From assembly GCA_022773025.1 (NCBI GenBank), contig JALEZF010000114.1:1-40063 (forward strand): a stretch of DNA of 40,063 bases. The letters run 5' to 3'. Shown here piece after piece: positions 15,285 through 25,728 of this stretch. Position 1 is the stretch's first letter; each line of letters starts with the position of its first letter. The DNA comes from Clostridium sp. Lineage in GTDB: Bacteria > Bacillota > Clostridia > Clostridiales > Clostridiaceae. The notes below the pieces were generated by a model that worked only from the letters and a program-made list of their open reading frames with translations, was not told the origin of the DNA and did no database searches. Both the position numbers and the translations under genes were made by a program.

Positions 15285-15953
15285 GTGAATAATTATAGAT
15301 TAAAAACAATATTAAAGATTTTGACTCTAATATTAATAATAGCTGTAGCTTCATTTATTTTCTCAAACAGACATATGCTACATAAACTTAAGAATTTGCC
15401 TGAGCTTATTGAGTTTTTGAGAAGAAAGAATAAAAGTGCTAGCTGCATATTTTTGGCATCATTTTCGTTAAAGCCTTTTCTTCTTGTATTTCCCTCAGCT
15501 GTAATGTCAGTGGCAGCTGGAATACTTTTTGGACCAGTTAAGGGATTTTTGATAAATATGCTTGGTTTTTTTATATCAGGAACCGTAGCTTTTTACCTAT
15601 CTAGAATTTTAGGGAAAGATGTTGTAGATAAGATTTTAAAAGATAGAGCCTTAAAGCAAAAGTTTAATTTAAAGGAAAGAGGATTCTTGATTTTGCTTTT
15701 ATTAAGACTTCCGCCAATCCTTCCATATGACCCGCTAAGCTATGCTTGTGGACTTACGGATATAAAGTATACAAGCTTTATAGGGGCTTCTCTTATAGGA
15801 GTTGTACCAGAAACATTATGTTATTCCATAATGGGAGAAAGTGTATTAAATCCATTGTCGCCAGCTTTTATAATTCCAATAATCATACTTATAATATCCA
15901 CATCTATATCAGGAATACTGTTTAAGAAAGCACGTCATATGGACGCGCAGTAA
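15285..15953 (+). CDS. TVP38/TMEM64-family membrane protein (VTT domain)
   Basis: A 222-residue integral membrane protein with about six hydrophobic segments. It carries the VTT/SNARE-associated domain pattern: FPSAVMSVAAGILFGPVKGFLINMLGFFISGTVAFYLSRILGK, then RGFLILLLLRLPPILPYDPLSYACGLTDIKYTSFIGASLIGVVPETLCYSIMG. Relatives (YdjX-Z, YtxB, DedA superfamily) have been linked to lipid scrambling or undecaprenyl-phosphate recycling, but the exact role of this subgroup is not settled. The start is GTG, placed after TTAGGAGAAAAC. The gene that follows is a GNAT enzyme 62 bases on. Confidence 0.88.
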   Translation: MNNYRLKTILKILTLILIIAVASFIFSNRHMLHKLKNLPELIEFLRRKNKSASCIFLASFSLKPFLLVFPSAVMSVAAGILFGPVKGFLINMLGFFISGTVAFYLSRILGKDVVDKILKDRALKQKFNLKERGFLILLLLRLPPILPYDPLSYACGLTDIKYTSFIGASLIGVVPETLCYSIMGESVLNPLSPAFIIPIIILIISTSISGILFKKARHMDAQ

Positions 15954-16015
15954 AGTTTTTTTATGAAGTGAAGGGATATAGAAATTTTTATAGAATATTT
16001 ATATGGGGTGATGTT

Positions 16016-16525
16016 ATGCTTCATATTAAATGTGATAGTGAAGAGTATAATATTAAAAATATAGAATTTGAGGACCTACTAGAAATTACAGAATGGTTTG
16101 ATGAAGAATATATGTCCCTTGATTTTGAAAATTTGAAGATTAGATTTTGCGAGAGTTATTTTTGTAAAAGTGAAATATTTGTAAAGGTTCAACATGAAGG
16201 TGCTACTGAGGCTATTCTTAGAGGACGTATTGATGAAGAACCTCATAGGGAGCTTATTATTTTATGCTATATGGTGAGAAAAGATATTAGGGGACAAGGT
16301 GTAGGGAGCTTTATTTTTAATAAACTTTTAAGTGAGGCGAAAAATATGAAAATAAAGAATGTAAAGGTTTTGGTTCAGGCTGGAAATTCTGAAGTTTTAG
16401 AGTTTTGGGATAGCCTTGGATTTAGTTTTATGAGGCAGATAGAGAATTATTTTTATTGCACTAATAAAACTAATAAAGATATGATAATTTTTCAAAGATC
16501 TATGTATGATAATAAGTTTGTGTAA
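16016..16525 (+). CDS. GNAT-family N-acetyltransferase
   Basis: A 169-residue acetyltransferase. The acetyl-CoA loop is RGQGVGSFIFNKLLSEAKNM, after the strand LIILCYMVRKDI. The C-terminal half has VKVLVQAGNSEVLEFWDSLGF, the usual GNAT ending motif. I chose the ATG at 16016 (MLHIKCDSEE) because GGGGTGATGTT precedes it. The substrate is not predictable. It lies in the same direction as the TVP38-like gene and may be co-transcribed with it. Confidence 0.82.
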   Translation: MLHIKCDSEEYNIKNIEFEDLLEITEWFDEEYMSLDFENLKIRFCESYFCKSEIFVKVQHEGATEAILRGRIDEEPHRELIILCYMVRKDIRGQGVGSFIFNKLLSEAKNMKIKNVKVLVQAGNSEVLEFWDSLGFSFMRQIENYFYCTNKTNKDMIIFQRSMYDNKFV

Positions 16526-16659
16526 ATATAATATTATAAAAATAGTTAAAGTGTAGAATTGATAAAATATATTTGGTTGAAAAGTAAAAGAAGAATTTTG
16601 TGAAAAATCTATTGAAGAGATTGTTTATATACTTAGGAATAACGGGGGGAAAACTAATT

Positions 16660-17247
16660 ATGAAACGACTTGTAAAAATCATAGTGCCTTTATGCCTATT
16701 TTTAGTGTTAGGCTATGAAGGTGCCAAGGCAGACACTACAGCAAGTGATGAGAGAGGGGCTATTATAAGAGCAACTAATTTATCTACCGATAAGGTGATA
16801 AAGGTTCCTAAAGCTGAGGATAGAGAAATCTCTTATAATACAAAAGTAGGATCAAAAGTTCTTTCAAGAGGTGTAAGTGGCACTGGTTCTTCGGTTATAG
16901 CATATTCAAAGAATTTTTTAGGACGTCCTTATGTATGGGGTGGTTCCGGTCCTAGAGTTTTTGACTGTTCAGGCTTTACCGCTTATGTATATGCTAAATT
17001 TGGAGTGAGTCTGCCTCACTATACAGGCTCTCAGTACTCTATGGGAAAGAGTGTATCAAGGTCAAATTTGAGAGCAGGTGATTTGATATTCTTTAATACC
17101 GACGGGCCAATATCTCATGTTGGGATTTATATAGGTGGTGGAGAATTCATCCATGCATCTAGTGGCAGTGGAAGAATAACAATAAGTGATCTAAGCCAAA
17201 GTTATTATAGTAGCAGATATGCAGGTGCTAGAAGATACCTCAATTAA
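16660..17247 (+). CDS. Secreted NlpC/P60 cell-wall endopeptidase
   Basis: A 195-residue exported enzyme. A signal peptide (MKRLVKIIVPLCLFLVLGYEG, likely cut after AKA near residue 24) and a linker are followed by the NlpC/P60 domain (about 75-195). Catalytic Cys103 lies in FDCSGFTAY, His153 in ISHVGIY, and the third residue His165 in EFIHAS. YVWGGSGP and NLRAGDLIFF are typical of the family. It should cut D-Glu to diamino-acid bonds in peptidoglycan stems. No SH3b or LysM binding domain is present. I chose the ATG at 16660, which follows a run of six G; an in-frame ATG 60 bases earlier lacks both a ribosome-binding site and a sensible signal sequence. Confidence 0.9.
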   Translation: MKRLVKIIVPLCLFLVLGYEGAKADTTASDERGAIIRATNLSTDKVIKVPKAEDREISYNTKVGSKVLSRGVSGTGSSVIAYSKNFLGRPYVWGGSGPRVFDCSGFTAYVYAKFGVSLPHYTGSQYSMGKSVSRSNLRAGDLIFFNTDGPISHVGIYIGGGEFIHASSGSGRITISDLSQSYYSSRYAGARRYLN

Positions 17248-17282
17248 AAAATGTTTCTTTAAGTTAATTTAAAATTATTACT

Positions 17283-17314
17283 AAGACCGACGTAAAAAAT
17301 GTCGGTCTTTTTTT
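17283..17314 (+). terminator. Terminator after the NlpC/P60 gene
   Basis: AAGACCGAC and GTCGGTCTT pair around a 9-base loop, followed by seven T. Confidence 0.93.
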
Positions 17315-17431
17315 AGTATAAAAATTATCTTTCATTAATAAACATTCTATATATAGGTAGTGAACTTCCTATAAAAATTCTAATGGACATTTCTATTAGG
17401 AGCCAGTAATTTAGAAAGAGAGGGATGGAAA

Positions 17432-18157
17432 ATGAAATACACAAGATACAATAATAAAAAGAAGAATAATTCACTTCTCAATATATTATTTATGGGACTT
17501 ATATTTATTTTTGCGGCATTTCTAATTGGGACTATGGTGTCAAGAATTCTATTTAAAGATAAAATGCCTAAAGATGAAGGGAATAATGGAACTAATATTG
17601 TAGCTGATGAAAAAGAAAATACAGGTGATGCAAAAAAGGAAGAGAGTGCCCCTCAAAGGGGAGTGAAGCTTTATTCACTTCAATGCGGATTTTTTAAGGA
17701 AAAAGCAAATGCTGATCAGCTTAAAGGAAAGCTTAACGGAAAATATCCTACATTTTTGTATGGAGAAAATGATGGCTTTAGAGTTATAGTTGGAATCTAT
17801 GAAGAAGAGAAATGTAATGAGGTTATGAAGAAACTTACAGAGGAAGGCCTTGCACCTGTAAAGGTAAGTTTTGATTTTGGAAATGATAATTTATACAATG
17901 CTGAAATAGGAGAAATAGCTAATGCCAATATAAAGCTTTTTAATAAATTGGAAGATGAAGGAGTAAAGTCTATCCCAACTGCAGAACTTAAAACTTGGAT
18001 AAATGAACTTAAAGCTGCAGAAGGTGAGGGGACAAACAGGGAACTTTTGCAGGAATTTAAGGATTACACATTAAAGCTTCCTGATGAAATTTTAAAGTCG
18101 GATATTGAAAAATATTATACTGAATTATTTGAAATGATGAAAAAATTTAAGAGATAA
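17432..18157 (+). CDS. Membrane-anchored SPOR-domain protein
   Basis: A 241-residue single-pass protein. It has a basic N-terminus, one membrane helix (about 15-38), a charged linker, and a SPOR domain at about 78-147 (VKLYSLQCGFFKEKANADQLKGKL through FRVIVGIYEEEKCNEVMKKLTEEG). A helical C-terminal region of about 90 residues resembles no family I know. SPOR domains bind glycan strands lacking stem peptides, as made by amidases at septa and during sporulation. That fits a role at division or engulfment sites, next to a cell-wall hydrolase. The ribosome-binding site is GAGAGGGATGG. It is flanked by terminators, so it is probably a single-gene unit. Confidence 0.82.
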   Translation: MKYTRYNNKKKNNSLLNILFMGLIFIFAAFLIGTMVSRILFKDKMPKDEGNNGTNIVADEKENTGDAKKEESAPQRGVKLYSLQCGFFKEKANADQLKGKLNGKYPTFLYGENDGFRVIVGIYEEEKCNEVMKKLTEEGLAPVKVSFDFGNDNLYNAEIGEIANANIKLFNKLEDEGVKSIPTAELKTWINELKAAEGEGTNRELLQEFKDYTLKLPDEILKSDIEKYYTELFEMMKKFKR

Positions 18158-18162
18158 AATGG

Positions 18163-18209
18163 AACCATAGAAATAACTTTTGCTAAGTTTTTCTATGGTT
18201 TTCTATTTT
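18163..18209 (+). terminator. Terminator after the SPOR-domain gene
   Basis: AACCATAGAAA (18163-18173) pairs with TTTCTATGGTT (18190-18200), with inner AACTT/AAGTT pairs, followed by TTCTATTTT. Confidence 0.82.
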
Positions 18210-18382
18210 GCGGCAAAGTCTTTTAATAAACTTTAAAATTTCTTAAAAACATCCTAAGATACTTGTTTAAGAAAATATTAAATGGTAAACTATATAATAT
18301 GAAGTATAATGAGTTTATATTGCTTGAACCGTTATAATGGTTGAAAAGTAAGCTAAGAGTAATAAGCTAGGAAGTGGTTATA

Positions 18383-18967
18383 ATGGAGATAATTTTGGCA
18401 TCATCCTCGCCTAGAAGAAGAGAACTTTTAAGTAGGATCACACAAAATTTTACGGTTAAAATTAGTGATTTTGACGAAAGTACTATTGGGTTTTATGGCG
18501 ATTTTGGAGAGTATGTTAAAGAGCTTTCTTATAATAAAGCTATGGATGTAGCAAAGAATATTTCAAAGAATATTTCAAAGGAAGCTTTGATTATAGGAGC
18601 AGATACCATTGTTGCCCTAGATGATCAGGTCTTAGGCAAACCTATAGATGAAAAGGCATCCATAGACATGATAAAGTCCTTAAGTGGAAGAACTCACGAA
18701 GTTTACTCTGGGATTACTGTAATAAAAACTCCAGAACTCACTACTTTAAGTGATTTTGCAGTGACAAGCATAAAGTTTTCTGACTTAAGTGATGAGGAGA
18801 TTTTAAACTATGTAAAGACAAAGGAACCTTTAGACAAGGCAGGAGCATATGGGATTCAAGGTCTTGGCGGGGTGTTCGTTGAAGAGATACATGGCTGTTA
18901 CTACAATGTGGTAGGACTTCCGTTAAATAAGCTTAAAAAACTTATGGATGCATTGATTTTAAAATGA
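18383..18967 (+). CDS. maf: Maf-family nucleotide pyrophosphatase
   Basis: A 194-residue Maf protein, a house-cleaning enzyme that hydrolyses non-canonical or modified nucleoside triphosphates and is linked to septum inhibition in Bacillus. Motifs are LASSSPRRRELLS (3-15), the DFDES segment, IIGADTIVALDDQVLGKPID, SLSGRTHEVYSGI and DKAGAYGIQG. I chose the ATG at 18383 after AGGAAGTGG; a GTG three codons earlier lies within that site. It heads the conserved maf-radC-mreBCD cluster, with radC 58 bases downstream. Confidence 0.93.
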   Translation: MEIILASSSPRRRELLSRITQNFTVKISDFDESTIGFYGDFGEYVKELSYNKAMDVAKNISKNISKEALIIGADTIVALDDQVLGKPIDEKASIDMIKSLSGRTHEVYSGITVIKTPELTTLSDFAVTSIKFSDLSDEEILNYVKTKEPLDKAGAYGIQGLGGVFVEEIHGCYYNVVGLPLNKLKKLMDALILK

Positions 18968-19025
18968 TTTTTAGTACATTATATAAGTAAAATTGGGATG
19001 GGAAACATAAAAAAGGAGAATTGTA

Positions 19026-20748
<1,723 letters not shown>

Positions 20749-20750
20749 TT

Positions 20751-21596
20751 ATGAAGTTCTTTAAAAACAAACTGGCAGTTACTGTAGTGGTACTGTCAGT
20801 TGCATTTTTAGGATTAATTGTATTTACCATTAAGAGGGATAATAGGAGTTTCATAGAAGATGGAGTTACTGGGGCCTTAAATCCAGTGCAGAAGGTTTTT
20901 TATAATATAAGTGATACCATAAAGAATTTTGGAGAATTCGCTGTGAATTTTTCCGATGTAAAAAAAGAAAATGAAGAGCTTAAAAAGAAAAACAATGAAC
21001 TAGAGAGCATGGCCATAGAATATAGATCTTTGAAAAATGAAAATGAAAGACTAAGAGATTTAGTGAATTTCAAAGAGCAAAGGTCAGAGTACGACTATCT
21101 AACATGTAATATAATAGGTAAGGCTGGAAATAGCTTTTTAGATGGGTACATAATAGATAGAGGAAAAGATGACGGCTTAGAAAAGGGTATGGTGGTTGTA
21201 GCCGCTAAAGGATTAGTTGGACAGGTAACTTCTGTAGCTTCTAATTGGGCAATAGTACAATCACTTACCAATGAAAATATAGCAGTTGCTGCCTTAGTAG
21301 AGAGCACTAGGGAAACAGTAGGAATAGTTACAGGATACAGAGATTCAAATGGAAGACTTTTGGCAAAAGTCTATAACCTTCCTCTAACTTCAGAAGTAAA
21401 AGAAGGGGACGTAATCTTAACCTCAGGAAGCGGGAATATATATCCTAAAGATATAAAGATAGGTGAGGTTATAGGTGTCACTGAGGATAAGGTTAAACTT
21501 ATGAAAGTGGCCATAGTAGAACCATATGTGGACTATAATAAGTTGGAAGAACTTATGATAATAGTTCCAAAAGATAAGAGGGACATAAAGTATTAA
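20751..21596 (+). CDS. mreC: Rod shape-determining protein MreC
   Basis: A 281-residue single-pass protein. An N-terminal anchor (about 7-25) is followed by a coiled coil (about 63-105, KKENEELKKKNNELESM onward) and a paired beta-barrel domain (GNSFLDGYIIDRGKDDGLEKGMVVVAAKGLVGQV through PKDIKIGEVIGV). It links cytoplasmic MreB to periplasm-side PBP2 and activates it. The gene starts 2 bases after the mreB stop and ends 1 base before mreD. Confidence 0.95.
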   Translation: MKFFKNKLAVTVVVLSVAFLGLIVFTIKRDNRSFIEDGVTGALNPVQKVFYNISDTIKNFGEFAVNFSDVKKENEELKKKNNELESMAIEYRSLKNENERLRDLVNFKEQRSEYDYLTCNIIGKAGNSFLDGYIIDRGKDDGLEKGMVVVAAKGLVGQVTSVASNWAIVQSLTNENIAVAALVESTRETVGIVTGYRDSNGRLLAKVYNLPLTSEVKEGDVILTSGSGNIYPKDIKIGEVIGVTEDKVKLMKVAIVEPYVDYNKLEELMIIVPKDKRDIKY

Positions 21597-21597
21597 T

Positions 21598-22095
21598 ATG
21601 AATTATGCAAAAAAAATAACTCTTATAATTCTCTGTATTCTATTTTTAATCTTAGACAATACTGTTATGCCATTTCTAAATATAAGAGGAAGCTATGGAA
21701 GTCTACTTTTTATCTTTGTCCTAAGCTACTCTTTTATAAATGACTATAAGGATGCTTTGGAGATAGGAGTGTTCTCAGGAATTCTTCAAGACTTATATAT
21801 GTGTAATGGTATAGGATTAAATGCTCTTACAAATATGCTTTTATGTATTTTAGCCTGCAAAATAGGGGAAAACATATTCAAGGAAAAAAGGCTTATACCG
21901 GTTATAAGTACTTTGTTTTTGAGTCTTTTAAAAGGTTTTGTTATCTTCACTATATTGTATGTGTTAAAGATAAAGATGGACATAACGCCAATCCTTATAA
22001 GTAGTGTATATTCCTTAGTTCTAAGCTTTTTCATGTATAAAATGGTATATAGACTCTGTGAAAAACCATATATGAAAAAGCAATGGAAATTTTAA
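21598..22095 (+). CDS. mreD: Rod shape-determining protein MreD
   Basis: A 165-residue membrane protein with about five hydrophobic segments. The MreD-typical FSGILQDLYMCNGIGLNALTNMLLCILACKIGENIF block lies in the middle. It is part of the elongasome, between mreC and PBP2. No separate promoter is visible; the ATG follows the mreC stop by one base. Confidence 0.92.
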   Translation: MNYAKKITLIILCILFLILDNTVMPFLNIRGSYGSLLFIFVLSYSFINDYKDALEIGVFSGILQDLYMCNGIGLNALTNMLLCILACKIGENIFKEKRLIPVISTLFLSLLKGFVIFTILYVLKIKMDITPILISSVYSLVLSFFMYKMVYRLCEKPYMKKQWKF

Positions 22096-22110
22096 AGCAT
22101 AGGTGATGAA

Positions 22111-24930
22111 ATGAAAAAGAAAAAAAGTTTTAACAGATACAATTTTATGATTGTTGTCATGGTACTCATATTTTCTGCTATAGTCACTAGGCTTATTTAT
22201 ATTCAGGTTATAAACCATGAGAATTATAAAGAAGAAGCTAATAGCAGTTCTGTAAGACAAATTGTAGATACGGCACCTAGAGGCATGATACTTGACAAGA
22301 ATGGAGCTGTTCTTGCAAAATCTGAACAGAGCTATATGGTGGTTTTTAACGAAACAGAAGAAAATAATGAGGTTATTTTTGATACTTTAAGAGACACATT
22401 CAAGCTTTTAGATGAAACAAAAGAAGCTTTGGTAGATGAGCTAGCTGTAAAGGTAGATCCATATAGATTTGAATTCACATCTTCTGATCCAGATACAAGA
22501 AAAGCTATGGAGAGAAGATTTAAGATTGACAGAGGTTTCGATGATGTAGTAAAGAAAAAGCTTTATCCTAACCAAAAAGATGAACTTACTGATGAGCAGA
22601 AGACAGCTATAAATGATGCTATGATGGAGATAACTCCAGAAGAAGTCTTTGATAAACTAATAATGGATTATGAACTATATAAAATGGTTGGGTTAACTGC
22701 TAAGAATGTAAAAGATGAAAAATTAACTGGAGCAGATGTAAAACAAATGCTTTTAGAAAAGTATTCCTTGGAAGAGATAAGAAAATATATAGTTGTTAGA
22801 GATGCTATGAAGATGCAAAGATTCACAGGATACAAGCCTGTTGTTATAGCAAGTGATATAACAAAGGAATCTTCTTTGATTTTCATGCAAAAGGCAAGTG
22901 TACTTCCTGGAATAGATGTTGTTATGCAGCCTACCAGAGTTTACCCATATAAGGATTTAGCTTCGGCTGTAGTAGGGTACATGGGTTCCATAAGCACAGA
23001 CCAAAAAGATAGATATGAAGAGAGAGGCTATGATGTCTCTACAGATATGATAGGTAAAAATGGAATAGAATCTGCATTTGAAGATAGGCTTCGTGGAAGA
23101 AAAGGCGGAAATGTGGTAAAGGTAAACAGCCAAGGTAAGAAAACTGAGGAACTATTCAGTTTAGCTGCATCACCAGGACAAAATGTACAGCTTACAATAG
23201 ATAAGGATGTGCAATATGCAGCAGAGCAATCTTTAAAGGAAGTAATGGAAAGTCTTCAAAGTAGAGGGAGACTTGGTGACGGACTGAACGTAAAAAATGC
23301 AAATAGAGGTGCTGTGGTAGTAGAAAATGTTAATACTGGAGAGATTATTTCCATGGTTTCACTTCCAAGCTACGACCCTAATTTGTTTGCTACTTCAGGA
23401 AAACTTACAACTGAGCAGGTGGAAACTTATTTTAGCCCTAACTTAGAGAAGTTTGGAAGAGAGTATATCAAGAAAATGGGGCTTCCAGAAACCACTATTA
23501 TTCCAGAAGCAGGTGTAAATGAAAATACTTTAGATTATATCTTCCCTGTAGATGATAATTTTAAAGATGGAAGTGTAAGAAAAGACCCATTTGACGTATA
23601 TCCTAAATATACATTTAACTATGCAACTCAAGGACTAGTTGCACCAGGATCTACCTTCAAGATTCTTACTGCTATAGCAGGTCTTGAAGAGGGAGTAGTT
23701 GATGAAAATACAATAATAAACGACGTAGGTGTATTTAATAAGTACGATGATATAAAGACCTTTAAAGGTGCTGATGATATCTATAATAGTAGCGGAAGCA
23801 CACATGGACCTACAGATATGAGAAAAGCAATAGCTGTATCTTGTAACTACTATTTCTTTGAAGTTGGATATAGACTTCAGCAAAAGCTTGGACCTGATGT
23901 AATAGCGAAATATGCGTGGAAATTTGGACTTGGAAGTCAGGAAGGAACAGATTCTACAACTGGAATAGAGATTACAGAAAATCCAATGGGACAGACTTTT
24001 AGTTATGACAAGATAAAGAGGGCAGTTGCTTCAACATCTAAATATGACGTAGTAAGGATTCTTAAAGATGGATATTATGGCGGATATAGATTCACTTCAT
24101 TAGATATAGGAAAGAAAGATGGAGACAGCAAAGATATAGCTAATGGAAAAGAAACTATAAAGGCTGCTGTTAGAGAGAAACTTTTAAGCGATATTGATGA
24201 TAAGAGAAAGGGAGAAGAACATAAGGTATTCACTCATGATCTTCAAGGTTTAATAAGTGAATATATAAACTTACTTCCAGATGAAGAAAAGGCAAAGTAC
24301 AGCAAAAAAGATATAGAATCTATGAGCTTTGCTTTAGGTCAATATGTTGTTTTTGATAAACGTACAGAAATAACTACTCCAGCCAATATATTAAATGCAG
24401 CTATAGGGCAGGGTATAAATGAATACACACCTCTTCAAATGGTAAACTTTATGTCTACCGTGGCTAATGGTGGTAAGAGATATGAAACTCACCTTGTAGA
24501 TAAGATTTTAAATGCTGATGGAGAAGTTGTTGAAGATATACAGCCAACACTTATCGAAGATGTTGGAGTAAGTCAAAAGACATGGCAGATTATAAAGGAT
24601 GGTATGTCGGCTACAACTAATGATGGTACAGCTAGTTATGCATTCCAAGGTTTCCCTATGAGAACTGCCGGTAAAACAGGTAGTGCTACCTTTAGAGAAG
24701 GTGGAGTACAGGAAGCGGTTGGAAGAACATCTTATGCTGTTTACTCTGGTTTTGCACCGGTTGACAATCCTGAAATAGCTATAACAGTAGTTATTTATGA
24801 TGGAGGTCACGGAGGAGAAGCTGCAACAGTTGCTAGAGCTGTTTATGAAGCTTACTTTAAAGAAAGACTTCAAACAGAATATCCAGGATATACTCCAAGA
24901 TTTAATTATGAATTGCCAGCAGTAGAGTAA
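22111..24930 (+). CDS. mrdA: Class B penicillin-binding protein 2 (elongation transpeptidase)
   Basis: A 939-residue transpeptidase that cross-links peptidoglycan with RodA. It has a membrane anchor at about 10-33, a PBP dimerisation domain from ARG-like TAPRGMILDKNGAVLA, and the active-site set STFK (Ser514), SCN (Ser577) and KTG (Lys855). At 939 residues it is much longer than the 600-700 residues of Bacillus or E. coli PBP2. The extra length lies in the N-terminal pedestal (about 80-250) and in the stretch between SCN and KTG (about 635-755, charged and helical). Such inserts are typical of clostridial MrdA. The ATG follows AGGTGATGAA, 15 bases after mreD. Confidence 0.94.
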   Translation: MKKKKSFNRYNFMIVVMVLIFSAIVTRLIYIQVINHENYKEEANSSSVRQIVDTAPRGMILDKNGAVLAKSEQSYMVVFNETEENNEVIFDTLRDTFKLLDETKEALVDELAVKVDPYRFEFTSSDPDTRKAMERRFKIDRGFDDVVKKKLYPNQKDELTDEQKTAINDAMMEITPEEVFDKLIMDYELYKMVGLTAKNVKDEKLTGADVKQMLLEKYSLEEIRKYIVVRDAMKMQRFTGYKPVVIASDITKESSLIFMQKASVLPGIDVVMQPTRVYPYKDLASAVVGYMGSISTDQKDRYEERGYDVSTDMIGKNGIESAFEDRLRGRKGGNVVKVNSQGKKTEELFSLAASPGQNVQLTIDKDVQYAAEQSLKEVMESLQSRGRLGDGLNVKNANRGAVVVENVNTGEIISMVSLPSYDPNLFATSGKLTTEQVETYFSPNLEKFGREYIKKMGLPETTIIPEAGVNENTLDYIFPVDDNFKDGSVRKDPFDVYPKYTFNYATQGLVAPGSTFKILTAIAGLEEGVVDENTIINDVGVFNKYDDIKTFKGADDIYNSSGSTHGPTDMRKAIAVSCNYYFFEVGYRLQQKLGPDVIAKYAWKFGLGSQEGTDSTTGIEITENPMGQTFSYDKIKRAVASTSKYDVVRILKDGYYGGYRFTSLDIGKKDGDSKDIANGKETIKAAVREKLLSDIDDKRKGEEHKVFTHDLQGLISEYINLLPDEEKAKYSKKDIESMSFALGQYVVFDKRTEITTPANILNAAIGQGINEYTPLQMVNFMSTVANGGKRYETHLVDKILNADGEVVEDIQPTLIEDVGVSQKTWQIIKDGMSATTNDGTASYAFQGFPMRTAGKTGSATFREGGVQEAVGRTSYAVYSGFAPVDNPEIAITVVIYDGGHGGEAATVARAVYEAYFKERLQTEYPGYTPRFNYELPAVE

Positions 24931-24938
24931 AAATTTTA

Positions 24939-24981
24939 ATCCAGTAGAGAACTCAATTAAAAGTTCTTTACTGGATTTTTA
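24939..24981 (+). terminator. Terminator of the maf-mre-PBP2 cluster
   Basis: ATCCAGTAGAGAACT (24939-24953) pairs with AGTTCTTTACTGGAT (24962-24976), 15 pairs with one G-T, then TTTTTAT. Confidence 0.93.
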
Positions 24982-25073
24982 TATTTAATTTATATTTAAT
25001 GAGGATTTTTGAAGGAATTTACTAAATTAATGTTGAAATATATAGATTAGGTTATTTTGTTGGAGGTATTTCT

Positions 25074-25706
25074 ATGAAAGATGACGGAATAATGATAAAG
25101 GGAAATAAAGAGGGATTAATTGCTGTTGTAAATACAGAAAAATTCCGAGATTTTGACTCCATAGTAGAAGCCTTAGTAGCAAAACTTCAAAGAGGAAAAG
25201 ATTTTTACAAGGGCTTTACTATAAAAATAAATATGGATACAAGTAATGTGACTCATAGAGAGCAAGAGAGTTTAAAAAATCTTCTTTTTGATGAGTTCAG
25301 AATTATGGACTGTATTTTTGAAAATAAGCAAGATAAAAAGGACAAAGTCTTTCAAGGAATATATGAGGGAAGAACCAAGTTCATACGAAAGACAGTTAGA
25401 GGGGGACAGTGTATAAGATACGTAGGAAATGTGGTTATAGTAGGAGATGTAAATGCAGGAGCCGAAGTTTACGCTGGTGGAAATATAATGGTTCTAGGAA
25501 CTATTAGAGGCCATGTTCATGCAGGATATACCGGAAATGAAAAATCTATAATAGGAGCTTTTTGTATGCAGCCAGAAATAATACAAATAGGCGGAATAAT
25601 AACAAGATCACCTGAGGGAGGAGAAAAACCACCCTATCCAGAAATAGCAAAGATAAAAGATGGCGCAATAGTAGTTGAGCCATATATACTTAATAAATAC
25701 ATATAA
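25074..25706 (+). CDS. minC: Septum-site inhibitor MinC
   Basis: A 210-residue FtsZ antagonist. The N-terminal domain (1-95, MIKGNKEGLIAVVNTEKFRDFDSIVEAL) is followed by the C-terminal beta-helix (about 100-205). That helix carries TRGGQ-like VRGGQCIRYVGNVVIVGDVNAGAEVYAGGNIMVLGTIRGHVHAG. It blocks FtsZ rings away from midcell when MinD brings it to the membrane. The ribosome-binding site is TTGGAGGTA. It is the first gene of minCDE, after the terminator that ends the mre cluster. Confidence 0.95.
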   Translation: MKDDGIMIKGNKEGLIAVVNTEKFRDFDSIVEALVAKLQRGKDFYKGFTIKINMDTSNVTHREQESLKNLLFDEFRIMDCIFENKQDKKDKVFQGIYEGRTKFIRKTVRGGQCIRYVGNVVIVGDVNAGAEVYAGGNIMVLGTIRGHVHAGYTGNEKSIIGAFCMQPEIIQIGGIITRSPEGGEKPPYPEIAKIKDGAIVVEPYILNKYI

Positions 25707-25728
25707 TTTGAATTTTGGAGGTAAAGAA

